Source: Buxus sempervirens (taxonomy: Eukaryota; Streptophyta; Magnoliopsida; Buxales; Buxaceae). Taken from it: DNA of 64,000 bases. The position numbers were made by a program, and so were the translations under genes. The notes beneath the pieces were generated by a model, which was given only the letters and a program-made list of their open reading frames with translations, did not search any database and was not told the DNA's origin. Where the stretch lies: positions 1,680,976-1,744,975 of the forward strand of contig OX387187.1 in assembly GCA_947561395.2 (NCBI GenBank). The letters run 5' to 3'. This document shows, one piece after another, positions 31,718-43,212 of this stretch (its first letter is position 1; every line of letters starts with the position of its first letter).

Positions 31718-34006
31718 TGTAACGCCCCAAACCCGGGTCAATGCAAACCGGCACCTGACCCGAATCTGGTTCGCTACTGTAACAACCCGAATACAGCTCA
31801 ACAACCGAATTCGAGATGTCTAGCCCATATCAAGTAATCATCAATAATTAACCAAACTAAAGAATTAAATAAATCATTTATCAATAAACTATCAGAGTGC
31901 GGAACATCATTGTGCGGAAGTGTAGTCTAACACCTTCATAAAAGAAATCAAATAAACCATCCAATCCATAATCATTTAAGTCTGGTAATAATCAAAAGGG
32001 TTACTAAAGCTCTCAATTTCTCTAGCACATCAAAACCAATTAATTAATAAAATCAAACTGTCTAAAAATACTAAAAAGAATCCTCTCTCCTCGACCTCAG
32101 ATCAAGTCGGGATAATAATAATCCTCCGACGAATAGTCCACAAGATTACTCTGGTAATCACCACTATGATCCCCCTCTCGCGTATCAGCTGAAAAATAAC
32201 ATAAAGAAGCAGGGTGAGATACAAATATCTCAGTAGACAACACATGCATGCTATAAATAGTTCATAATCATTAAAATAGATTTTCATGCACGAATAAGCA
32301 ATCTCGACTAAACAAGCTCGTATAATCATTCATATAGATCATGGCATACAAATCAGTATGTAAAACAGTTTAAGTATTTGTGAACAGTATAAAGTTTATC
32401 AAGATCATGATTCAGAAATCAATAATAGAATCCAATATAACAATCCGGGATGTACTAAATAGTCACATCCAACCATAGCATCCAATACATGCATCCTGCA
32501 TGTGAACAACATCAAAAGTAAGTGTTTGTGATCTTAGTATCATTGTAGGACTCACAAAGAAAGATACACATTTGAGATGACTCTCAACCATATGCTATAC
32601 CACCATGCGGCTTATGGGCGACGCTACTAATGATACTCAAACCTGTGAAGATCACCTTAGATAAGAGCCGTAGTCATCGACATATTGCACACGAACTCAA
32701 CCGAGTTGGCAAGTACCACCAGCTTGCAGCACTGAAATCAATCCATGGAGATGGTCGCTTATCCACACATACAAGGAATCACCAGTAGAGCACCAGGGTG
32801 TCCCTCCAGACATAGGATCCTCCAGAGCAAACCAACTTGCAAAGGAAGCGCATTCGCAACAGGGAGTAACCTAACCCAAATGAAATATCCCTTAGCTATC
32901 TAGCAAAAACTATGGATCCATAACCAGCTATTCCCACTAGACACCAACAATCCTTAAGGACTAATATTTCTGTATGTAATAGTGCCTAGCGGCATATAAT
33001 GGTTATATCTGTAATTTCCTTCCTTATTGGGTTAATTGTGTTCAAAATCTAATTTGAAAATCCTGTATATCATATTCTGGTTAACAGTATAAATTTACAT
33101 GTCACTTAATTAATTAACTCAAGTTTACAAGTTCAGTTCTTCCAAAACTTAGGTTTCTTACTATTTTCAAAGCTTGGCCACTAATTACCCTAAATACCTT
33201 CCTATTTTATCCTTTTGTAAAACATGGAATTGGTAATTTATTTTGGTCTTAAAACATCTTATTTAAAGGTTAAAATTGATTAAAAATAGTTTAGAATTGA
33301 ATTAGGGGTTCAAAATACGAAAATCTGCATTTTCTGCATAGAGCGCTCAGGATCGACTAGGATCGCTCAGGCGGTCTAGGGTAGGCGGTAGTACAAAATC
33401 GATCACCGATGATAAGTTAGTAGATGGTCTCGAGTGGTCTATATATTTCAACGAGCGCCTGGGAGCGCCGATGATCGCTCAGCACAGTAAGCTTGACGGT
33501 CTCCCAAAAACGAACATATAGTGTTTAAAAACTTGATTTTTCATGTCCAAGATGATTCTAACATATTTATAAGGTTGGTATCAAGCTAAATATATGTATA
33601 TACAATACAAAAACATGCAATGGAGATTAAACCAATCGTGAATAAAAAAGCAATCGTTCTCGGTCTCTCTCTCTCTTTCTCTCTTGCGGCTGACGAATAC
33701 GAGCAAATACAGTTTAGGTATTCGTATGCTATTAGGTATTCTAATATATATATCTATATATATGTCCTCAATTCCACGCATCTCACATGCCTTAGACTTC
33801 ACACATTGTCCAATCAAAACACAGCTTATTTAAAATATTAATCTTACCGCGATAACTCATGATCAGACGGTCGGATCTGCGCCAAACTCCTAATCTCCAC
33901 TAATAGCAATATCTCCTACATTAATAAATTATTTCCATCAATAATAATCCTCAAGAATATTAATTGTTATTTTACTTTTATATTTAGGAAAATTCGGGGT
34001 CTTACA
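31718..34006 (-). mobile_element. 3' LTR of the B chromovirus
   Basis: The LTR is 2289 bp, with TGTAAGACCCC at 34006 and GGGGCGTTACA at 31718 in element orientation. Compared with the 5' LTR it lacks about 150 bp around 33655 (the region with the GAGGTAGGCAAC splice-donor-like site and CTTCTT tracts). It keeps about 65 bp near 32070-32140 that the 5' LTR has lost. The CpG-rich block is at 33345-33500 and TATA-rich sequence is near 33740-33765. Confidence 0.9.
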
Positions 34007-34018
34007 TCCTCCCCTCCT
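34007..34018 (-). other. Polypurine tract of the B chromovirus
   Basis: AGGAGGGGAGGA on the minus strand abuts the LTR start TGTAAGACC and is preceded by a T-rich run, the usual arrangement in chromoviruses. Confidence 0.9.
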
Positions 34019-34027
34019 AAAAAAAAA

Positions 34028-35640
34028 TATTCGTCCTCGAACTTTACCTTGCAACTCTAGAAATAGATGAGGATACTTCCTCTACATTTCTGAATCCAAC
34101 TCCCAAGTGGCCTCCTCAACTGTGTGGTTTTGCCAAAGCACTTTCACAAGTGGAATGACCTTAGTATGTAGGACTTGCTCTCGCCTGTCCAAGATCTCAA
34201 CTGGATGTTCTTCATATGTTAAGTCCCCTTGCACTACTAGTGGCTCATACTGGATGATATGCGTAGGGTCATGCACGTACTTCCTCAATATAGAAACATG
34301 GAATACATCATGAACTCCTTCCAGCTGTGCAGGCAATGCCAATTTGTATGCCATTGATCCCACTGTATCCTTAATCTCAAATGGACCTATATATCTCGGA
34401 GCCAACTTGCCTTTCTTGCCAAATATCTTGATCCCACGAGATGGAGATAACTTCAAAATACCGAATCACCAATCTCGAAATGCAAATCTCTCCTTCTAGT
34501 GTCGGCATAGCTCTTCTGACGACTCTGGGCTGTAAGCATATTCTGTCTAATCTGATTAATCTTTTCAATACTGTCATGTACAATCTACGGCTCAATAAGT
34601 TGTCTTTCTCCAACTTCCACCTAGCACACTGGGGATCTACACGCTCTGCCATAAAGAGCCTCAAATGGTGCCATCTGAATACTCGCTTGATAACTATTAT
34701 TATAGGCAAACTCCACCAATGGTAGGTGTTGATTCCAACTGCCTCCCCAATCCATAACACAACATCTCAGCATATCTTCCAACGTCTAAATAGTACGCTC
34801 AGACTGTCCATCTGTCTGAGGATGATAGCTAGTGCTGAAACTAAGCTTTGTGCCCATGGCTGCCTGAAATGCAGACCAAAAGTGTGAAGTGAATCGTGCA
34901 TCTGTCAGACACTATAGAAACTGGCACTCCATGAAGTCTTACTATCTCCCTGACATACAACTCAGCTAAAGACTTCAACTGCTGTGTAGTGCTAATAGGT
35001 AAGAAATGTGCTGACTTAGTCAGTCTATCAACAATAACTCAAATAGCATCCTCCTTCACTATCAAAGGTAATCAAGACACAAAATCCATGGTCACATGTT
35101 CCCACTTCCATTCTGGAATAGGAAGTGACTAAAGTAGCCAAGGTGGCTTACGATGTTCAGCCTTCACTTGCTGACATGTCAAACACTTAGCCACATACTC
35201 TGCAATCTCCCTCTTCATTCCTGACCACCAATAGATCTCCTTCAGGTTCTTATACATCTTTGTACTTCCTGGATGCACTACATATTTCGATCGGTGTCCC
35301 TAGGTCAATATCTTCTCCTTAATCTCCTCATCAGCCGAAACACAAATATGACCTTTAAACCTCAATAGCCCATCTCTATGTGAAAAATCTGTAGCAACCT
35401 CAGATCCTCTGCTAATCAAATCTCTAGTCTGATTCAACTGTGGGTCAATCAACTGTCTCTCCCGAATCAACTGTACCAAATCTAGCTCTATCTAAACACG
35501 AGCAACTCTAATCACTCTGTCCTGTGGTAAGCTGAACTCTCCCTGCCAATCTCTGATTGAATCCACCAATCTACACTGATTCATCATAAAGGCTGCTAAA
35601 ATAGCTACTTGATCATCAACTGCACTCTTTCTACTCAAGG
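34028..35640 (-). pseudogene. Integrase and C-terminal chromodomain-like region, broken
   Basis: In several frames the minus strand gives the H2C2 zinc region (HPGSTKMYKNLKEIYWW, then AKCLTCQQVKAEHRKPP), the catalytic core ([24 protein letters not shown]) with the first two acidic residues, and the C-terminal part. That last part (34082-34456) is open for 124 codons (GPFEIKDTVGSMAYKLALP, VFHVSILRKYV). It ends in a segment like the Tekay-type chromodomain (EILDRREQVL, LVKVLW, EEATWE). A TAG at 34082 cuts the last residues, and other stops and frameshifts lie in the core. Integrase would insert the cDNA, with the chromodomain steering target choice; this copy is inactive. Confidence 0.88.
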
Positions 35641-37480
35641 AATCTGCCACTACGTTTGCTTTTACCTGGATGGTATTGCAAAGTAAACTTAAAGTCTTTA
35701 AGCAGGTCCATCTGCCTACGCTGTCTCATGTTCAAGTCTCTCTGAGAAAACAAGTATCTCAAGCTCTTATGATCAGAGAAATTCTCAAACTCTACTCCAT
35801 AAAGGTAATGCCTCCATAGCTTCAGTGCAAAGACTATGGCTGCTAACTCCAAATCATGAGTAAGGTAGTTCTTCTCATGTGGTCTCAACAATCTCGAGGC
35901 ATAAACTACAACTCTGCCTTAATGCATCAAAACACATCCCAAACCAATCCTAGAAGCATCACAATATAATGCAAATGCTTCATCCATGGATGGCACAATC
36001 AACACTGGGGCAGTAGTCAACCTCTGCTTCAACTCCTGGAAGCTCTGCTCACACTTCTCATCCCACTGGAATTTCACTACCTTCTTGGTTAAGTTAGACA
36101 AGGGTGCGGCTATACGAGAAAATCCCGCAATGAATCTTCTATAGTACCCTGCCATACCAAGGAAACTCCTGACCTCTGTCACGGTAGTGAGTCTAGGCCA
36201 ATCTGCCACTGCCTTAACCTTCTCAAGGTCCACAGCTATACCCTCACCTAAGATAATATGACCTAAGAATGAAATCTCCCTCAGCATGAACTGACACTTG
36301 CTAAATTTTCCATACAGCTTGTGGTATCTCAAAGTATGCAATACTGACTTCAAATGCCCAACATGTGCCTCTCTGGTCTTAGAATATATCAAGATGTCAT
36401 CAATAAACACCACTACAAGACTATCCAAGTATGCATGAAAAATCCTGTTCATGAGGTCCATAAATATATCTGAGGCATTGGTCAACCCAAAAGGCATAAC
36501 CAGGAACTCATAATGCCCATAGTGTGTACGGAAAGCTGTCTTCTCTATATCCTCCTCTGTTACTCTCAACTGATGGTAGCCCGACCTTAAATCAATCTTG
36601 GAAAACCAAGATGCACCTCCTAACTGGTCAAACAAGTCGTCAATCCTAGGCAACGGATACTTGTTCTTCACTGTCACTTGATTCAGTTGCCTATAATCAA
36701 TGAACATTCTCATACTACCATCCTTCTTCTGCACAAATAGAATTGGTGTGCCCCATGGCGACACACTGGGCCTAATAAAACCCTTCTCTAGAAGCTCATC
36801 TATCTGCTTCTTCAATTCCTCTTGTTCAAGTTTCGCAAGTCTATAGGGTGGCTTCGAAATTGGAGCTGTACCAGGCATCAACTGAATCCTGAACTCAATA
36901 TCTCGAGCAGGTGGTAGTCCAGGTAACTTCTCTAGAAATACATCATCAAAATCCTGAACTACAAGTACATCGGAGATGACAAGAGTGTCACTTCCAAACT
37001 CCTCTACCACTATAGATGCTATCAGACCAATACGTGACTTCAACCCCTCACATCTGAAACAATGGGTGGTCTGATCTGGCCCTCGGACTGTAATAGTCCC
37101 AGCATAACAATCTAGGGTGACGTGATGTCTAAATAACCAATCAATCCCCAATATCACATCAAATCCTCCAATCTCCAAGGCAATCAAATCACCAGGCAAC
37201 TCCAATCTTCCTAATCTAATCGTACAGTCTCTATACACAGACTCAACTCTAGTGGACTCTCCCAATGGTGTGTGCACAGTCAATACAGCATCCAAGTTAA
37301 CAGGTAACAAACCAATCCGTCATGCACAAACAGGTGATATAAAGGAATGCGAAGCACTAGAATCAAATAAAACACATGCTGATCTACCACAGATGAAAAG
37401 AATACCTCCGATCAGCTCAGGTGCCTCATGATCAGCCCCGATCTCCTCTACATGGTCAGGCTCACGCTTCTCCTCATATG
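35631..37480 (-). pseudogene. Protease, reverse transcriptase and RNase H region, broken
   Basis: The protease active-site stretch near 37360 reads FDSSASHSF, with serine in place of the D-S/T-G glycine, and a TGA follows near 37318. From 37310 a 463-codon frame holds the second protease block ([10 protein letters not shown], residues 50-59). It also holds the whole [19 protein letters not shown] near 205-220, [12 protein letters not shown] with the first catalytic aspartate at 240, VMPFGLTNA near 271-279, and the FIDD catalytic pair at 304-305. RNase H opens with YCDAS (aspartate 451) before a TAA at 35919. The same frame resumes to 35631 ([22 protein letters not shown]) and is lost by frameshift there. 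RT and RNase H motifs are intact; stops and the protease change disable it. Confidence 0.95.
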
Positions 37481-38695
37481 CCTCTACAGCAAATGCTGTA
37501 GTCTGCTACGGCTACGGAGCAGGTACTGCTTGCCTCTGTACTCCCCTCTGAGCTGCTCCTCGACCCTGGGGTCTCTGTCCCACGGGTGCTCTCTGAGCTG
37601 GCTGCTGAAACTGCGGCCTTTGTGGTGCGGCGGGTGCAGGTGTTGGCAGTAGTCCATTCGGCCGTGTCACTGCCAATAGCTGATAGCTCGAAGGAAACCT
37701 ACAGTCTTTCATCATATGGCCTGTCTGACCACACCTGTAGCAAGTACCTAGAGCTGTAACACATGGACCCGGTACATGATACTTGCCACATCTGACACAT
37801 CCCTTCTGAGCTGGCCTGTTCTGACCTCCAAAAGACTCTCCTCTAGTCCAATCTCTAGGCCTCTTGGCTCCACTAAAGAAGCCTTACTGCTCAACTGACC
37901 TCATACGCTATCTAGCCTGCTCTGGCTGACTCTAGTCTTAAGATCACTTTCAGCCCTGGTGGCTCGACGTACAATATCCTTGAGCTCGGTGCACATGAAT
38001 ACCGTCATCATACTTCGAATCTCAGACTTCAGACCTCACTCAAAGTGCAACGTTAGTCTCCTCTCATCCTGAGTCATATGGGGTGCAAAACGAGACAAAG
38101 CTGCAAATCTCGCCTCATACTGTGCCACTGTCTAGCTTCCCTGGGTGATGTCCATGAATTCCCACTCTTTCTTAAGTCGAACCTCCTCAGAGAAATAATG
38201 TTCATAAAATACCTTGTGGAATCCATCCCATGTCATAAAAGTAGCCTAAGGGTCCTGCCTTTTCCTAGCTGTCCACTAGTGAACTACCTCACCCTCAAAC
38301 AAGAATGCTACTAGTCTTACCCTCCTGTCCAATGGGCATCCCATGGCCTCAAATATCCACTCAACTCGTATTAGCCATCTCTCTGCCTCCATCGGATCTG
38401 GTCGTCCACTGAAAATAGGTGGATCCAACTTCCTGAACTGCTTTAGGTCTCGAGCTGTCTGAATCTCTCCCTCCTGTCGAGGAACATTCCTGTGTCCGTC
38501 ACTGCCATTTCCATTCAGGTTTTGACTCATCCTTTCCTCTCGTTCCTTGGCAAGAAGTTCTGCCAAAGTACCAATAGCAGCCCACACATCTCCTCCAGGT
38601 GGAGGTGGTGGCAATGGAGCGTCCTGCTGCTGCTCCCTAGCCTCAACTGTCTCATTCGTAGTATCAGCTCGTGCGCGTCTCCCTCTACCAGCCAT
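37481..38695 (-). pseudogene. Gag of the B chromovirus, broken
   Basis: The ATG is at 38695, directly after a TTTTGCAG that could be a splice acceptor. The N-terminus is MAGRGRRARADTTNE, then a poly-proline stretch, then a coiled-coil-like ELLAKEREERM. The capsid begins FRKLDPPIFSGRPDPMEAERW. A TAG near 38276 interrupts it, and the frame continues with FMTWDGFHKVFYEHYFSEEVR and further TAGs. A CCHC knuckle (CYRCGQTGHMMKDC) lies near 37710-37750, followed by a P/Q-rich linker. Stops are mostly TAG at positions where relatives have W or Q, as expected from decay of methylated cytosines. Confidence 0.92.
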
Positions 38696-38801
38696 CTGCA
38701 AAATACAATTTCCATTTATTAAAATCCAATACTTCTAGGGGTTCTAGCTAGCGTACTCACAATCCCATCCCCCTAAGGCTGGATATCTAAGGTTAGGACC
38801 A

Positions 38802-38816
38802 TTTGCTCTGATACCA
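38802..38816 (-). other. Primer binding site of the B chromovirus
   Basis: TGGTATCAGAGCAAA on the minus strand, 4 bases from the 5' LTR. It matches the initiator-methionine tRNA 3' end used by plant chromoviruses. Confidence 0.93.
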
Positions 38817-38820
38817 CCTT

Positions 38821-41179
38821 TGTAACACCCCAAACCCGAGTCAATGAAAACTGACACCTGACCCGAATCCAGTTTGCTACTGTAACAACTCGAATCCAGC
38901 TCAACAACCGAATTCGAGATGCTACTGGCCCATATCAAGTAATCATCAATAATTAACCAGACTAAAGAATTAAATAAATCATTTATCAATAGACTATCAG
39001 AGTGCGGAACATCATTGTGCGGAAGTGTAGTCTAACACCTTCATAAAAGAAATCAAATAAACCATCCAATCCATAATCATTTAAGTATGGTAATAATCAA
39101 AAGGGTTACTAAAGCTCTCAATCTCTCTAGCACATCAAAACCAATTAATTAATAAAATCAAACTGTCTAAATAAGTAGTCCACAAGATTACTCTGGTAAT
39201 CACCACTATGATCCCCCTCTCGCGTATCAGCTGAAAAATAACATAAAGAAGTAGGGTGAGATACGAATATCTCAGTAGACAACACATGCATGCTATAAAC
39301 AGTTTATAATCATTAAAGTAGCTTTTCATGCACGAATAAGTAGTCTCGACTAAACAGGCTCGTATAATCATTCATATAGATCATAGAATACAAATTAGTA
39401 TGTAGAACAGTTTAAGTATTTGTGAACAGTATAAAGTTTATCAAGATCATGATTTAGAAATCAATAATAGAATCCAATATAACAATCCGGTGTGTACTAA
39501 ACAGTCACATCCAACCATAGCATCCAATACATGCATCCTGCATGTGAACAACATCAGAAGTAAGTGTTTGTGATCTCAGTATCATTGTAAGACTCACAAA
39601 GAAAGATACACGTTTGAGATGACTCTCAACCATATGCTATACCACCATGCGGCTTATGGGCGACGCTACTAATGATATAGATCACCTTAGATAAGAGCTA
39701 TAGTCATCGACTTATTACACACGAACTCAACCGAGTTGGCAAGTACCTGCAGCATGTAGTACCGAAATCAATACATGGAGATGGTTGCTTATCCACACAT
39801 ACAGGGAATCACCAGCGGAGCACCGGCGTGTCCCTCCAGACATAGGATCCTCCAGAGCAAACCAACTTGCAAAGGAAGCGCATTCGCAATAGGAAGTAAC
39901 CCAACCCAAATGAAATATCCCTTAACTATCTAGCAAAAACTATGGATCCAAAACCAGCTATGCCCACTAGACACCAACAATCCCTAAGGACTAAGATTTC
40001 TGTATGTAATAGTGCCTAGCAGCATATAATGGTTATATCTGAAATTTTCTTCCTTATTGGGTTAATTGTGTTCAAAATCTGATCTGGAAATCCTGTATAT
40101 CATATTTTGGTTAACAGTATAAATTTACATGTCACTTAATTAATTAACTCAAGTTTACAAGTTCAATTCTTCCAAAACTTAGGTTTCTTGCTATTTGCAA
40201 AGCTTGGCCACTAATTACCCTAAATACCTTCCTATTTTATCCTTTTGTAAAACAGGGAATTGGTAATTTATTTTGGTCTTAAAACATCTTATTTAAAGGT
40301 TAAAATTAATTAAAAATAGTTTAGAATTGAATCAGGGGTTCAAAATACGAAAATCTGCATTTTTTGCACAGAGCGCTCAGGATCGACTAGGATCGCTGAG
40401 GCGATCTAGGTTAGGCGGTAGTACAAAATCGATCACCGACGATAAGTCAGTAGGCGGTCTCGGGCAGTCTACGTATTTCAACGAGCGCCTAGGAGCGCCA
40501 AGGATTGTAGAGCACAGTAAGTTCGGCAGTCTCCCAAAAACGAACATATAGTGTTTAAGAACTTGATTTTTCATGTCCAAGATGATTCTAACATATTTAT
40601 AAGGTTGATATCAAGCTAAATACATATATATACAATAAAAAAACATGAAATGGAGATTAAACCAATCGTGAATACAAAACCAATCGTTAAAATAGTGTTG
40701 CCTACCTCCTGCGAACGTTTTCTTCTCCTTCTCTTCTGAACAGCGACGAACACTATCACAAAGCAATGTTCAAAAGACCAAAATCAACACAACATGCTCC
40801 CTTTTCTTCTTCTTCTCTTCCTCTTCTTCTTTGGTCGGTCTTGGTCTCTCTCTCTTTCTCTCTTGCGGCTGACGAATACGAGCAAATAGGGTTTAGGTAT
40901 TCGTATGCTATTAGGTATTCTAATATATATATATATACCCTCAATTTCACGCATCTCACATGCATTAGACTCCACACATTGCCCAATCAAAACATAGCTT
41001 ATTTAAAATATTAATCTTACCATGATAACTCACTATCAGACGGTCGAATTTGTGCCAAACTCCTGATCTCCACTAATAGCAATATCTCCTACATTAATAA
41101 ATTATTTCCATCAATAATAATCCTCAAGAATATTAATTATTATTTTACTTTTATATTTAGGAAAATTCGGGGTCTTACA
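38821..41179 (-). mobile_element. 5' LTR of the B chromovirus
   Basis: The LTR is 2359 bp, starting TGTAAGACCCC at 41179 and ending GGGGTGTTACA at 38821. It contains TATATA-rich promoter sequence near 40920-40940, a pyrimidine-rich leader at 40795-40860, a GAGGTAGGCAAC splice-donor-like site near 40702 (minus) and the CpG-rich block at 40370-40525. It lacks about 65 bp present in the 3' LTR near its end. Confidence 0.9.
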
Positions 41180-41953
41180 ATTTACATTAATATTATCTAC
41201 TTTCTTAGACAATAAAGCATCTTGAGAAGCTAACGAACTAATGGCATCAATTTCATGAACTCCCTGAATTTTTCTTGGTCCCGAACGATCCGATGTCCAT
41301 TGGTAGTTGTTTGATGCTATTTCCTCAAGTAAATTGTAGGCTTCTTCATATGGCTTCCCCATCAATGCTCCTCCCACTGAGGCATCAACAATTGTCTGTG
41401 TGTTTGGACTCAAACCATTGTAGAAAGTTTCAACTTGCAGCCAATTGGGTAAACCATGGTGAAGAAATCTTCTAAGCAAGTCCTTATATCTCTCCCATGC
41501 TTCATAAAGTGACTCCATGTCGAATTGTGCAAAGGTATTGATATCATTCCTTATCTTAGCAGTTTTTTATGGAGGAAAGAACTTTGCTAAGAAATTTTGA
41601 GCTAAACCATCCCATGTAGTGATGGTCATTGGTGGAAGTGAGTTTAACCAACCTTTTGCCTTATCTCGTAGAGAGAAAGAAAAGAGCCGCAACCTTATGG
41701 CATCATCGGAAACTCCATTGTGCTTGAAAGTATCACAAATTTCTAGAAAATTTGCGATGTGAGCATTGGGATCATCATTCGGCATGCCACTAAATTGCAC
41801 AGTTGATTGGATCATTTGAATGATGGCTAGCTTTATCTTGAAATTTTTGGCTTGAATGGCTGGCCTCCTAATACTTGTAGTAGCCCTGGTTACTAACGGC
41901 ATGGCATAGTCTCTCAAAGCTCTATTGTTCTCCTCTTCTTCAATTTGATTTGC
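41180..41953 (-). pseudogene. Athila-like gag fragment
   Basis: Minus-strand frame from 41917: MRDYAMPLVTRATTSIRRP, MIQSTVQFSGMPNDDPNAHI, LRLFSFSLRDKAKGWLNSLP, TTWDGLAQNFLAKFFPP. A TAA follows at 41567-41569, then in the same frame SLYEAWERYKDLLRR, HGLPNWLQVETFYNGL and EEAYNLLEEIASN. These are hallmark blocks of Athila-lineage gag (family knowledge). The N-terminus is cut at 41954 by LTR E and the C-terminus at 41179 by LTR B. It is not related to the B or T gags. Confidence 0.9.
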
Positions 41954-43212
41954 TGTAATGCCCTAGATCCAAGTTTATTTAAAAACATAAACTTGAACCT
42001 TGAGCGTTAGGATAAAGGCCCAAAAATACTAATCCAGACTTGAACAGATTCTATAAATATGATCAGAGTGCGACAATTAAAGAAACTTTTCTCTATAGAA
42101 GCGAGGAATGAAGATATAAATTTCCAATGTTTAACCATCAAACTAAGTCTAGAAGGGTCAACCAAAATAAAAATAATCCAAACATCCATCAAGGTCAACT
42201 AATAGAACTAATCCAATATAATCCATCAATATTAAGTCAATCAATAACAAATTCCTAATCCTACACAGGAACAAAATATTCCTCTTCCTGGTAGTCAAAA
42301 TAATCTCCAGAAGTATCTACTTCTGCAGCGTCCTCACGCGGAATATCTGAAATCAAAACCGATAAAACAAATATGTGAGAAACAACACCTCAATAAGTAG
42401 TCATGCAAATAGTTTGTAACAGTTTAAAATATATGCAATGTTTAATCCGACTAATCACGATAAATTCAGATACAGTGAAGTATAAATACAAGCATGGTGG
42501 AATATAAATACAAACACAATGAAGTATCCTGCCGAGTACATGGACTAAGGATAAAAGGCAACAGCCACAAAATAACAAGCTTCCCATCGAGGATATAACA
42601 ATAAGACATCCGCAATAGTGGAGACACAATCATGCCAGAATCATAACCGCAATGGCGGAATAAATATAATAGGCAATGGTCTAGTCACAATAGTGAATCA
42701 AAATCCCACATACATGGTGTCAAATACATATCTCAAAATCACGGTTTCAATGGGCAAAATAATCCGAGTGTATATAAAATCATTCGGAGCTCAAAACATG
42801 TTCAGATAATTCAAATATAAGTGTAGGAACTCTTAAAATTAAGTTTTATTTTAAAGGAAATTGTTTGGGACAATGGAACTATGTTAAAAAAAGCCTCTTT
42901 TGTAAAACAAACCCAAAATCTCTAAAATTATTAATTTTAAACCTCCGCCAATGCAAACTATCTCTAAATACCCTAAACTTAGTGGTTCATAGGTTTAAAT
43001 TGGATAAAACAATTGCATGGTGGAAAACTAGGCTAATTGTATGATTTAGCAAAATTTGACAGTTAGGCAATCGAGCGGCCATGGGGCGTTCAAACGGAGG
43101 TGTAAAACTAGGTAATTTCGGGGTTGGTCGCTCGAGCGACGGTTCGGGCGTTTGTTGTTCTGAGTTTGATCGCTTTCGGGTTTTTTCTAAAAATAAAAAG
43201 CACAGGCGGGGC

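Larger units (their letters stand above)
31718..41179 (-). mobile_element. Complete but broken Tekay/Del-like chromovirus, family B
   Basis: This 9.46 kb element has 5' LTR 38821-41179, primer site 38802-38816, gag, protease, RT, RNase H, integrase with chromodomain-like tail, PPT 34007-34018 and 3' LTR 31718-34006, all on the minus strand and in Ty3/gypsy order. Both outer ends are canonical, but the flanks do not match (CCAAG on the left, ATTTA on the right). The left flank is LTR H and the right flank is an Athila-like gag, two unrelated hosts. The LTRs differ by about 5% by eye and by reciprocal indels. A recombinant of two B elements explains this best. Multiple stops make it non-autonomous. 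Confidence 0.92.
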
